From positions 87,001 to 151,000 of the forward strand of contig BQMJ01000023.1 in the NCBI GenBank assembly GCA_025991245.1: a DNA stretch of 64,000 nt, given 5' to 3'. Positions 54,413 through 63,726 of the stretch are shown piece after piece (position 1 is the stretch's first letter; every line of letters begins with the position of its first letter). The DNA comes from Galdieria partita. Its lineage: Eukaryota > Rhodophyta > Bangiophyceae > Galdieriales > Galdieriaceae. The position numbers were made by a program, and so were the translations under genes. The notes beneath the pieces were generated by a model that saw only the letters and a program-made list of their open reading frames with translations, was not told where the DNA came from and made no database searches.

Positions 54413-56191
54413 ATGTCGACTTCTCCAATGATCGACTGTATCTGCGGAATGGAGGAGAATTCAAACTTGTTGCTAGTCCTTTGGCTAGTAGAATTATTGA
54501 CCCTCGGTTATTCGTATATTTATTTAGTTGTTACTTATGGAGATCTGAAACCTCAAGGCAGTTTATACGATTTTGCAGTTACCATATATTCCTATGATCG
54601 CCCACGCTTGTTAAACCGATTGTTGTTGGATATTTTAGAGCAAGAGCAACTTTTAGTGATCAGAAAGCGACGGCTGTTTTTGCAAATTGTAGACGATAAT
54701 TCCATTGGCTGCCATGACGTCCACTATTGGAGAAGTCAGAAGTCTGAAAATGTGAATGACTTTTATCAAGTCAACAGCAAGGAGCAGTTATTAGGACTTC
54801 CTTGTACTTTCCCTTCCCGACTATTTGGAGTCTTAGAAACGCTTGAAGGAACGTTAGATTGGCAAATATGGATAAGCAAAAGACACTTTGGGAAACACGA
54901 ACACTGGAAAATGGTCCGACGTGCATTTGAGACTTTGAAGGATGTTCACAGTACCTTTTATGTATTCTTACAAGATGACATGAGAATATGTTGTCAGTTC
55001 TTCGATAGAGCACAGATGTTTTGGTCATTGATAGAGGATAGGTACAAAATGACACTTTCTTTGCACTGTGATAACAATAGAGTGAATTATTCTGGTTGGA
55101 CAATGCTGAATTCAACACAAAAACATAGAGCAGTAGTTCTATCAGGCTGGGTAGAGTCGAGTAACTTTCTTTGTGAAAGTCGTTTTCTTGAATGGATGAA
55201 CTACACTTTTCCAATGGTGAATCCCTCTAGGTGGTATCGTAGAAAATATGCATCTTCAGGTGTTGGTGAAACTTTGTCTAATCTCTTGTACCGAGCTGGC
55301 TATAGCATGTATCGCACCTCACATTCTCTCTTGTATCATTGCCGTGCTCGTGACTCTAAAATGCATCCGGTTATTAGAAAAGAAGAATTGTTGGAAACAT
55401 TCGCCTTTATTGATGGAGACGTTGTTGGCTCTCGCATGGAGTTGGAATGCGTGACAGTTACTTGTTCCATGGCTTCAACTTGGCCAAGGACTCAATTACT
55501 TTACGACTCTTTGTATAGTCTGGCTCCTCAGATTGATATTATTTATTTGTATTTGAACGATTATGAACATATTCCTTCATTTCTTCATGTAGACTTCGTT
55601 CAGATAGTGTCTTGTCCTGAATCTTCAGACTTGGGAGACATTGGGAAGTTCTACGTTACTCCTCATGCAGATTATCACTTTACATTGGATGACGATATAA
55701 TCTATCCTTGGGATTTCGTGATGGAAATGATTAGCTGCTATACATCCCTACCACAACCTGCCCTTTTGGGGGTACATGGAGTAATGCTTGATCAAGAGAA
55801 ATTATTTCGCCAAGACTATTTTCAATCAAGAACTGTTATAAGCCTTGAAATGGCCGTTCCTTGTCCTTGTCAAGTAAACATATTGGGCACAGGAGCAATG
55901 TTGTATCAACCTCGTTCATTCAACATACCAAAAGAAATTTTCATCGAAAAGAATATGGCAGACATATACATTGCTATACTGGCAAAATCTAGAAATATTA
56001 ATCTATTTATTGTGAACCGTTCGAGTTATTGGTTGACTGAACAGAGAAAGGACGATATTCCCTCCATTTACGAAGACTTTATAAGAAATGGACAGAAACG
56101 TAGGAAAATAACAAAGATGCTTCGTGAATTCATGCCTTGGAAATGTTCCCACACAGACAACCTTTCTGTGTGTTGTTTTACTCAATCATAA
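54413..56191 (+). CDS. Putative two-domain type II glycosyltransferase
   Basis: An intronless frame of 592 residues (580 if ATG 54449 is used). A signal anchor near residues 18-40 (LLLVLWLVELLTLGYSYIYL) indicates a type II Golgi or ER membrane protein. The body shows two glycosyltransferase-A-like halves: the first has VTIYSYDRPRLLNRLLLDIL and an acidic motif in YVFLQDDMRICCQFF; the second has VTCSMASTWPRTQLLYDSLY and the acidic motif FTLDDDIIYPWDFVMEMI, both with the spacing of nucleotide-sugar binding DXD sites. NILGTGAMLYQPRSF also recalls GT-A acceptor loops. The CAZy family and sugar are not known to me. Confidence 0.65.
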   Translation: MSTSPMIDCICGMEENSNLLLVLWLVELLTLGYSYIYLVVTYGDLKPQGSLYDFAVTIYSYDRPRLLNRLLLDILEQEQLLVIRKRRLFLQIVDDNSIGCHDVHYWRSQKSENVNDFYQVNSKEQLLGLPCTFPSRLFGVLETLEGTLDWQIWISKRHFGKHEHWKMVRRAFETLKDVHSTFYVFLQDDMRICCQFFDRAQMFWSLIEDRYKMTLSLHCDNNRVNYSGWTMLNSTQKHRAVVLSGWVESSNFLCESRFLEWMNYTFPMVNPSRWYRRKYASSGVGETLSNLLYRAGYSMYRTSHSLLYHCRARDSKMHPVIRKEELLETFAFIDGDVVGSRMELECVTVTCSMASTWPRTQLLYDSLYSLAPQIDIIYLYLNDYEHIPSFLHVDFVQIVSCPESSDLGDIGKFYVTPHADYHFTLDDDIIYPWDFVMEMISCYTSLPQPALLGVHGVMLDQEKLFRQDYFQSRTVISLEMAVPCPCQVNILGTGAMLYQPRSFNIPKEIFIEKNMADIYIAILAKSRNINLFIVNRSSYWLTEQRKDDIPSIYEDFIRNGQKRRKITKMLREFMPWKCSHTDNLSVCCFTQS

Positions 56192-56322
56192 AATACCACT
56201 CCATTACTTATGCTTCGCTGATATCAGACGAAGCACTTTTCTATGAATTCTTATTTCAAACTTGTTCAATAATTCCTTTGGAACTGTACAAGAAACTCAC
56301 ACTACATGTCAACACAATGATT

Positions 56323-57200
56323 TTAAATGGCTAAAGTTGACATTACAGAATATTCAGGGTCACTATGATATCCGAATCCTGTCTTGCCAAACAAACGTTT
56401 AAGTCTTTTCAGCTCTTTTCGTTCTAATCTATTCATCTTCTCCAAATGCTTTTTCTCTTCTGAGCTTTGTGAATTTTTAGATATCAAGGACAGGTAATCA
56501 AGAGAACGATCTTTATCACCATCGACAGTGTTTAAAACAATCAAGGCTTGCTCTATAGAAGTCTTCGTTTCCTTTGCCAGTTCCTTCGCGACTGATGCTC
56601 TGTTACTTGCAGAGATTTCACAATGTTTCGCTGGTGCTGAGGAATGAATATCCCGAAGTCTACGTACACTTGAATAGTGTTCTCCCTGATGAAACGCAAG
56701 ATGAATCCAAACAGCATTCTTTTCCCTGAAATTTTCCAAGTCATAGGCGGGTTGTTCCAATCTATGAACCCTAATATTCACTCCGTAAAGCAGAGATATT
56801 GCCTGTAACTTTACCAAAGCAATTTTAAGTAAACAAGGATAAAGGCGTTACTTACTTCCATATTTCCTGCCCAAGTTCCCTCGATACGCATTTCTTTGAG
56901 ATAATCTTCAAGAGTGTTGTTATCTTCCACGAAATCTTTTAAATATTCCCCGTGTAGTGCAATGTATTCGCAGACCTGTTCTCGAACCTGAACATGAAAC
57001 CTTTCATTTCCAACAATTTGGTCTGCTGCTGCACGAAAAAGGCAATTGCCATCGTCCTTCACCGGACGGATGTCTAAACCTTGGGAAAACAAAGCCTTTC
57101 GAAAATATTTTATGTCCTGGTCGATATTCGCAACCTCTCGTCGTCTTAGTCGTAAAAGGGTGTGCTCTGAACGCCTTTTCTCCTTTACATTTGTCTCCAT
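56323..57200 (-). CDS. OTU-domain deubiquitinase (OTUD3-like)
   Basis: Two exons (57200-56856, 56802-56323; one 53-base intron) encode 274 residues. The OTU catalytic core is visible: VKDDGNCLFRAAADQIVGN with the nucleophilic Cys, WAGNMEAISLLYGVNIRVHR across the splice, and FHQGEHYSSVRRLRD with the catalytic His. A UBA-like helical stretch (AKETKTSIEQALIVLNTVDG) and a basic tail follow, as in OTUD3. It removes ubiquitin from substrates; linkage preference cannot be read from sequence. Confidence 0.88.
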
Positions 57201-57590
57201 ACTACAAAATGTGACCGGTGTACATCAACATCCAATCTTACAAGTGTCTATGTGGACTTTGTTGGTAGACTCCATGGATTGAGTTATCTCTGCTTGAGAA
57301 GGCTATTAACATAAAGAAACTTTTGTCATGTTGAGCTTTACTAAAAACTGTAAAAGTAGTTTTGTATCGATGAATATAAAATGCTGCAACATTACAAAAG
57401 TGCAGCTGCCAAAGAATACCTGACTATGGAAACACTTTGTCATTCTATGATATTCTGTTTCAAAATACAGAGTCACAAGATTGGTCAGTAGAAAACGCAT
57501 TCATATTTATAGGAAAAATGTTCGAAACAAGCACTTCCACAAAGTTAATTTTCGCTCTCTTTGCCTGTTGATTGAATTCATTATTATGTT
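57201..57590. other. Divergent promoter region
   Basis: About 390 bases between the OTU gene and the CDP-diacylglycerol synthase gene, which face away from each other. No supportable gene. Both promoters should lie here. Confidence 0.45.
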
Positions 57591-58835
57591 ATGACTGGAA
57601 ACAATTTTGGTTGCTGTTTTTTAGAGCAAGTTTATGGGAACAAACTATTTGGACGTTCTAGAGAAAAAGCCCCGTTGAGGAAACAACTATCATACTTAGG
57701 TTGGATTCCTAGTACCACTGACAACCAAAGAAACGCGTCGCCAAGTGTAAAGCACCTGTTAAGACCAACTTGGAGCCGAATTTCCGATGGTTCTACTCTA
57801 GACGGTGGAAATATAACTTGCACTTCTTGTGAGAACTTCCCTAGAAATAAGAACCATACAGAGAAATCTATTGTGGAACAAAAATGGTTCAAGTCTGCCA
57901 AGGCCTCGTTTCTTTCCTTTCGAAGAGACACACCGGTATTTCAAAAACTAAAGCAAAGGCTAGTTGCAGGTTTTTCCTTGGGATTTTTGGCTATAGTATC
58001 CATTTTTGCTGGTGATAGTATCTTCACACTTGCCTTAACGTTAATATGTGTATTGGGCCAACTGGAATATTATCGAATGGCAAGAGCAAAAGGTCACTTA
58101 CCAGCACACAGGGCTGGTATTTTTGTCGGGGTCCTTCAAAATATTGTTGCGTATGCATTTCCAACCTTTGCGGACACAGTATTTCCTATTGGAGGTACTC
58201 TCATTTGTTGTTATTTGCTGTTTCGAAAGCGACAAGCAACGATTGCAGATATTTCTACTTCCTTTATGGGACTTTTTTATGCAGGCTATTTGCCATCTTA
58301 TTGGATTCGTCTGCATGCCCTTCGGAATATGTCAGGATTAGGTTGTCACACTGTTATATTGCGTTTTCTGCAGTCTTTCTCATTTTTAGGTTGGAGACCT
58401 TTATTTTCTTTAGGCGCATGTTTGACATTTTGGACTTGGTTGTCGATTGTTGGAGCAGATGTGGGGGCGTACTTTACTGGCAAGTTATTCGGTCGTACCA
58501 AGTTCATTGAAATTTCACCAAAGAAGACAGTAGAAGGAGCCTTGGGTGGATTCTTAGGCTCAACTTTTATTAGTGTACTTGCAGCATATCTTTTATGCTT
58601 TCCTTTTTGGTATATAAGTGGTGCTGTGTATGGAATCATGATTGGCGTGGTTGGACTACTTGGAGACCTAACCGCTTCCTTATTTAAAAGAGATGCAGGT
58701 TTCAAGGACTCTGGTAATATAATACCAGGTCACGGAGGAATTTTAGATAGAACAGATAGTTATGTATTCACAGCACCTCTCGTTTATTACTTTGTTACCA
58801 TTTTGATTCCATTCATTGTTCAAATCTTCATATAA
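57591..58835 (+). CDS. Phosphatidate cytidylyltransferase (CDP-DAG synthase), plastid-type
   Basis: A 414-residue frame whose first 115 residues are polar and basic without domain features, consistent with a transit peptide. About seven hydrophobic segments follow from residue 125. The CdsA signature is clear: ASLFKRDAGFKDSGNIIPGH then GGILDRTDSY. YFTGKLFGRTKFIEISPKKT and VEGALGGFLGS precede it. The enzyme makes CDP-diacylglycerol from phosphatidate and CTP for phosphatidylglycerol and other phospholipids; the CdsA-like form is the plastid one in plants. A stop-free 45-base stretch at 58345-58389 with GT and TTTTAG ends could be an unrecognised intron, which would shorten the protein by 15 residues. 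Confidence 0.88.
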   Translation: MTGNNFGCCFLEQVYGNKLFGRSREKAPLRKQLSYLGWIPSTTDNQRNASPSVKHLLRPTWSRISDGSTLDGGNITCTSCENFPRNKNHTEKSIVEQKWFKSAKASFLSFRRDTPVFQKLKQRLVAGFSLGFLAIVSIFAGDSIFTLALTLICVLGQLEYYRMARAKGHLPAHRAGIFVGVLQNIVAYAFPTFADTVFPIGGTLICCYLLFRKRQATIADISTSFMGLFYAGYLPSYWIRLHALRNMSGLGCHTVILRFLQSFSFLGWRPLFSLGACLTFWTWLSIVGADVGAYFTGKLFGRTKFIEISPKKTVEGALGGFLGSTFISVLAAYLLCFPFWYISGAVYGIMIGVVGLLGDLTASLFKRDAGFKDSGNIIPGHGGILDRTDSYVFTAPLVYYFVTILIPFIVQIFI

Positions 58836-58974
58836 GCCACTTTTCATTGAAGACAATTTTTCTAGAGACCACACGAATGAATGGTCAGCTGTTTAGATAA
58901 CCAAGTAGAAATGGTACCTTTGATTTTTGCAATATAACTGATGACTGGATTACAGAAGTACTTTATTACAGTTA

Positions 58975-60180
58975 CTATATAAAATCATGTCGTTGCAAAA
59001 GTTTCTGTTCGTTTGTATTGATATTTTCTAGTTTTTGAATCCTTTCAAAGTTTTCGATAAAAGTTTCCATTCTTTGCTTTGCTACAACGAACTTGTCACC
59101 AAGTTGGAGATTTTCATCCGAAACTTGAGGAGCATCTTGAGATGGTTGAAAAGTCCATACGTCATTCACTGAAAAAGGAACACAAACACGTTGAGTTTTC
59201 GGATGCAAACAGAATGGAGACTTCAATAGATGATTCATATGACGGGAAACATTGGCATCCAACCGAGGATACAAGTAGTGAAAGACCAAGCAAACAACCA
59301 AACCATAGTAGGAATTCTTTTTGGGTTCTTTCAGAATCTCTTCTATTCTCTCCCAGAGGTTCACATCAATAGAGGATGATTCAATCAACTGCTCTATTTG
59401 TGAGGCATAATGGAATGGAATGAGAGATAGATATTTTTTAAAGTGATTGCCATCGGAGAAGAATTGAGGATTTTGTACAACATATTTTAAAAATAAAGGA
59501 TATAAATACTCGAAGCTGCGTTTTAGAAAGGGATCACCAAGAATATTCCATTGCCTAATAGTATCGTCCGGGGAAAGCGAAGAGCTGGAATTCTCTCCGT
59601 TAACTGAAATTTCTCTCAAACAGGATGGCAATCTTACAGTCAAATATTCAACAATGGAATCTCGACACTCATCTGACAACTTTCTTGCTCGTTCATCGCA
59701 GATCCATCCATGCACACCACGTCTTCCACTATATACCCAAAGAATATGCTGGAACCCAAAGTCCTCTCTTAACGTTCTATCTAAGAGCTCCACAGCGGCT
59801 GCTATAAGATACCAATTATTGTCACATAAATCGACTTCATCCTCTGATTTCGTAATAGCGACATCCTCATAGTCAGTCAAATCGATATCAAATACAAGTT
59901 CTCGTTCTAAAGGTGCAAACAAGGTTACGAGTGACTGACTACAAGGTGGATAGTTATAAACTGCTCCTATATCAATTTTCACTGGAAGCTTTTGAACAAG
60001 ATTTTTTCTTAGATCTTCAGCGCTTTCAAAACTTTGGTACCGTACATATATTTCATTGTCTAAAGTAAACGATAGTTCACGCCTCTCGAAAAGTTGCTTG
60101 TTGCGTTGAAAGCTATAGGAAAGCCAACGCACCATCAGGTCTACTGGAAAATATTCTTGATAATATCGCCTTCTCAACAT
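58975..60180 (-). CDS. PRIM1: DNA primase small (catalytic) subunit
   Basis: An intronless gene for 401 residues. It makes RNA primers within DNA polymerase alpha-primase. MLRRRYYQEYFPVDLMVRWL is the family start. The catalytic aspartates lie in ELVFDIDLTDYEDVAI, and YSGRRGVHGWICDERARKLS is the nucleotide-binding motif. The helical subdomain (QWNILGDPFLKRSF) and the SRHMNHLLKSPFCLHPKTQR stretch follow. The frame is open about 48 codons further upstream, but without an ATG and without similarity, so 60180 is chosen. Confidence 0.93.
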   Translation of the reverse strand: MLRRRYYQEYFPVDLMVRWLSYSFQRNKQLFERRELSFTLDNEIYVRYQSFESAEDLRKNLVQKLPVKIDIGAVYNYPPCSQSLVTLFAPLERELVFDIDLTDYEDVAITKSEDEVDLCDNNWYLIAAAVELLDRTLREDFGFQHILWVYSGRRGVHGWICDERARKLSDECRDSIVEYLTVRLPSCLREISVNGENSSSSLSPDDTIRQWNILGDPFLKRSFEYLYPLFLKYVVQNPQFFSDGNHFKKYLSLIPFHYASQIEQLIESSSIDVNLWERIEEILKEPKKNSYYGLVVCLVFHYLYPRLDANVSRHMNHLLKSPFCLHPKTQRVCVPFSVNDVWTFQPSQDAPQVSDENLQLGDKFVVAKQRMETFIENFERIQKLENINTNEQKLLQRHDFI

Positions 60181-60476
60181 TCGGCTGTTTATAGTTAAGC
60201 CTGTGACTCTGAACTGAAAAACAAAATGCTCTAGTTGGCGGCAAAAACCAAAAGAATGGCGAGATTGAATTTGGATGAGACTATCAAAAGCTATTGAACA
60301 CTCATTTTTCGAATATCCTATCAAGACTGCTTAAGTGGAGCAACAATGTCTTACAGAAGTATTGGAAATAGGATAATGGAATACAGAAGAGCACGTTTGA
60401 GGTTCATTGAAATGTCTCATCAAAGAGTTTTCCTTCTATAATAACTGTGGAGGGAACTCCAATTGAACGATATGGA
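60181..60476. other. Divergent spacer upstream of primase
   Basis: About 300 bases. A plus-strand ATG at 60346 opens about 31 codons (MSYRSIGNRIMEYRRARLRF at its start) and might be a leader or first exon of the small gene that follows, but no splice keeps the frame. Confidence 0.3.
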
Positions 60477-60720
60477 ATGCATTCTCGAAGAAAAGGCAGA
60501 TGGTAAGTATTCTCAGAATTCCTAGACTATACGGGAGGTGACCATTCGTTTATCTGTAAATAGGAAGACAAACTATCTGATAGGAAGGAAAATCCACAGA
60601 ATATTTTATGATAGCTGTGGGAGGAAGTTTAAGTATTTATTCACAAACGTGAGCTTGGCGGAGAATTCGTATAAATGTAAACTTGAATGCAACTTCTTCT
60701 CAGACCTGAAAATTATCTGA
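60477..60720 (+). CDS. Candidate small basic protein, unrecognised
   Basis: Two exons (60477-60502, 60564-60720; one 61-base intron with GTAAGT and AATAG ends) give 60 residues: MHSRRKGRWKTNYLIGRKIH at the start, then FYDSCGRKFKYLFTNVS and a Cys-containing end. The first exon's frame is open about 70 bases further upstream (SSKSFPSIITVEGTPIERYG), so the real protein may be longer through another exon. No family is recognised. Confidence 0.35.
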
Positions 60721-61007
60721 AAGGGCTTATTTTATATTCGGCATATTCAATAAAATACATAATCAACCAAGTCATACAACTATCGAATCTGTTTGTTATT
60801 TGAATAATAGTATTTGAAATACCTTAAAGTGCCAATGCAGTAGCTATCTTCAACACAAACTGTGTCCTGAGAATATAAGTGCAGATTTGAGCTGAAACCA
60901 ACATAATCTTAGAACAGAGAGAGAGAGGCATTGCAAGAACTTCAAAAGATATACGCAGTTTACAAAACTAAACACATTTTGCAGGTGTTCAGCGAGTACG
61001 AAACTGG
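60721..61007. other. Spacer
   Basis: About 290 bases with no supportable gene, between the 3' ends of the small candidate and the FKBP gene. Confidence 0.4.
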
Positions 61008-61828
61008 TCAGTTGGGAGAAGGAGCTATTTTTACCAAACTAACATCAAAAACTAGAGTTTCCTTAGGTGGTATATAGCACCCGTAACCTTCTAAACACAC
61101 TCCTACATAACTTAATAAGCAACAAAGCAATTTGACAAAAAATCATCACCTTGTTCTCCATAAGCGAGTGACGGAGAAATAACTAAGACACGACGTCCAC
61201 CAGGTCGCATATCTCTCAACCCAATTTCCTGTTGAGTGGAAATAGATGAGAAAGTATAATGGATATGAAGCAACAACTAACCCAACCTGGTATAACTTGT
61301 CCTTTCCCATAACGGAAGGCAATAGGCTTTCTACCCTTTACTGAAGTGGAGTCGAAAACTTGTCCGTTGCTCAGATATCCTGTATATTCCTTGATCGAAT
61401 TAATCACAAGTTATAGAAAAAAGGATTTGTACTCACTACGACACAAATATCTCCTGGTAGAGGTTGAGGACCCTTTCCTGGCAGGATTTCGGCAACTTTC
61501 AGTCCTGGTTCCACTGTGGTGAACTGAAGATTATTGAAAGGAGAAAGCTTTAAAGCTTCAAGTTGTTCAGATGCTGCCAAACTCTTTATCGTAAGAGGAA
61601 CAGCCACTGACGCAAAAGCTACTAAGTTTTTAAAAACGGTCGATCAACAGAATACAGACTCGAAGACTAAGATTAACTACCGAGTCGAACAAATTGACGC
61701 CTCTGCAGTGCAGTTATATGCATCTGGCACAAAGAGAATTTGTCTTTGTGGTTTTGTTTGCTACGCCAAAAGGGTATGTTTCGCGTACCGGCTATAGTCG
61801 TGCAACTTGAGAATGCAATGTGATCCAT
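61008..61828 (-). CDS. FKBP-type peptidyl-prolyl isomerase, thylakoid-lumen type
   Basis: Five exons (61828-61681, 61621-61437, 61389-61282, 61228-61150, 61090-61008; introns 59, 47, 53 and 59 bases) encode 200 residues. The isomerase domain reads VVEYTGYLSNGQVFDSTS, FRYGKGQVIPGWEIGLRDMR, GGRRVLVISPSLAYG and GYGCYIPPKETLVFDVSLVK, with the aromatic pocket residues in place. The first 50 residues look like a plastid transit peptide. They are followed by LQRRQFVRLVAFASVAVPLT, a twin-arginine signal with a hydrophobic core, so targeting to the thylakoid lumen by the Tat route is likely. The N-terminal exon is joined by a splice that converts a stop-containing stretch into this signal, which supports the model. 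Confidence 0.88.
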
Positions 61829-62181
61829 CAGTATCTCAAGGAATTAATTTCTCTGTAGCTTTGATGCCTTTAGAAAGATCTGTTTCATCAACCTGATATG
61901 TTGAAAAATGAACAAAATTTATGTTTCCTAAATAACTATAGTCTTCCAAAATCAGATCCATTTTACAAGTTCCTTAAAAAAAATAGTCTTTTAGCTTTAG
62001 GCCAGCTTTGCTCAAATATCTACTGGTTAATAGCAAATGATGATCAAAGTAAATATATTCACAAGTTTGCAACTTTGTATCAACTATAACATGAGGCTTC
62101 TTAGTTATTCATAAAATCACATTTCATTTGCTGAAGTAGCAAATCATTCAATGACAAGATGGACCTTTAGAAAATTTCAAA
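61829..62181. other. Divergent spacer
   Basis: About 350 AT-rich bases between the FKBP gene and the membrane glycoprotein gene, which face away from each other. No gene seen. Confidence 0.45.
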
Positions 62182-63660
62182 ATGTCCCTGAAATGGTTCT
62201 CGGAACGACCTTTTTCTTTGGCTTGTATTATAGTCCTTGTCTCTTTGGTGTCTTTAAAAGCTAACAATATTGTCTACGGAGAGAATATGATCAACATGGC
62301 AAACTTAACTTTAGAGAATCCAGCAACTCGGAATTTAACAGCGCAACACAAAACTAGTATTCAAGGTTTGTTCGTGGGGTTGGCAAACTATGGCGATCAT
62401 AGAATAAAAAAAACTATACTGGACGAAAATGGCAAATTGTACCCTGAGTTTACTTGTTCCAGTGCCTCAGAAAATAGTTGCTTTTTAGTAGATATGTTTC
62501 AAGATCGATCAATCTTCTACTTTGAGTTCCAGGCCTCATACAACTATTATCCAAGGACCCCAAAGATAGAGTCCAAGACACTGCCTGTAGTATTGGAAGA
62601 AGGGCCAACGTTAGAGGCCGAAGATCTTCAGGATAGTTTGAGAAGCGGAGCATTTACTCTCTTTTATGATTGTCCGCATAAGGCAACTGTTCCTAGCACT
62701 CATGCTATCAAGGTGAATGTTCCATTAGGGAAACCAGGTAGTAACCTCACATTTTCGTTTCAGAAAGAATGTGGATGTGGAACTCATCCTCATGCATATC
62801 TTATTCTTCAAGATGATCAAGGAGAAGAAATAAATGAAAGAAGCGCAATACTTGATCCTGCCATTTCCACATTCCAACTTTCTTTGGCGTTGAATTATGT
62901 CGAAGGCGTTCAATCTTTCGATATTCCAAAGACGATTTATGATCATGACTCGTATCGTCTTCAAATGTCAGGACAAGGGGTAGACAGAGGTGGAATTGTT
63001 CTAGGTGGTGAGAAAATAACTTGGATATTACAAGATGAATGTATCGGAAGTCTAAACGGGATTCCACGGGTAGTCAACATTCACGTGCCCATTCCACCTT
63101 TTGAGTCGTTGAGTATTCAGTTTTCGAAGGATTGCGGTGGCGGAAGACCACGAGGTTTGTATGTAGGATTCACTCCAAATTCTTATGACATAGTGAAAGA
63201 TGGTCTCGTGCAATTGTCTCCCATCACGGTGCTAAATGAAACAGACAAATTCCTGGAACTCTACTTATCTCTACAAGGTGAATCTTCCCCTCGCAGTATG
63301 TTGGTTGGACCTCCCATACTTGACATTATAGATCCTTCAATTGTCTCCGGGAAGCTGATCTCAGATACACAAAACCAGCGTTCTCTAACCCTTCACGAGG
63401 ATCTGTTGAGGCTGAAAGACCAAAAGCCAGTCACTTTTAGTTTTATTTGCAAAAGAACCGGTCAAACCAGTATCGACATATCTTTTCCGGTTCGAAATAG
63501 AGACAAAATTGACATGCATCTTGTCAAACGTTGCAAAGCGCCATCTGCCTTTAGGAATTCTACATATCTCACGGCAAATAGTACATTAATACTATTCACT
63601 CTACTTGCATTTGTCTTAGGCGTTTGTGCAGTGAAGAAACTACGACCGCGGAAGAATTGA
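62182..63660 (+). CDS. Repeat-bearing type I membrane glycoprotein, unrecognised
   Basis: An intronless 492-residue frame. A signal peptide (FSLACIIVLVSLVSLKANN) and one C-terminal membrane helix at about 463-482 (STLILFTLLAFVLGVCAVKK) with a basic cytosolic tail make it a type I protein. The lumenal part holds a degenerate repeat seen two and a half times: TLFYDCPHK to FQKECGCGTHPHAYLIL (about 159-208), WILQDECIG to FSKDCGGGRPRGLYVGF (about 278-330) and FSFICKRTG to HLVKRCKAP (about 419-452). Each pairs two cysteines around NVPL/HVPI/SFPV, so disulphide-linked beta domains are likely. Several N-glycosylation sequons (NLT, NET, NST) occur. Family and function unknown to me. Confidence 0.7.
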   Translation: MSLKWFSERPFSLACIIVLVSLVSLKANNIVYGENMINMANLTLENPATRNLTAQHKTSIQGLFVGLANYGDHRIKKTILDENGKLYPEFTCSSASENSCFLVDMFQDRSIFYFEFQASYNYYPRTPKIESKTLPVVLEEGPTLEAEDLQDSLRSGAFTLFYDCPHKATVPSTHAIKVNVPLGKPGSNLTFSFQKECGCGTHPHAYLILQDDQGEEINERSAILDPAISTFQLSLALNYVEGVQSFDIPKTIYDHDSYRLQMSGQGVDRGGIVLGGEKITWILQDECIGSLNGIPRVVNIHVPIPPFESLSIQFSKDCGGGRPRGLYVGFTPNSYDIVKDGLVQLSPITVLNETDKFLELYLSLQGESSPRSMLVGPPILDIIDPSIVSGKLISDTQNQRSLTLHEDLLRLKDQKPVTFSFICKRTGQTSIDISFPVRNRDKIDMHLVKRCKAPSAFRNSTYLTANSTLILFTLLAFVLGVCAVKKLRPRKN

Positions 63661-63726
63661 ACCTCGGTCTTTGACAGCAATGCATCTGAAATGTCAATAG
63701 CTCAAATAAAAGGCATGCGCATTTAC

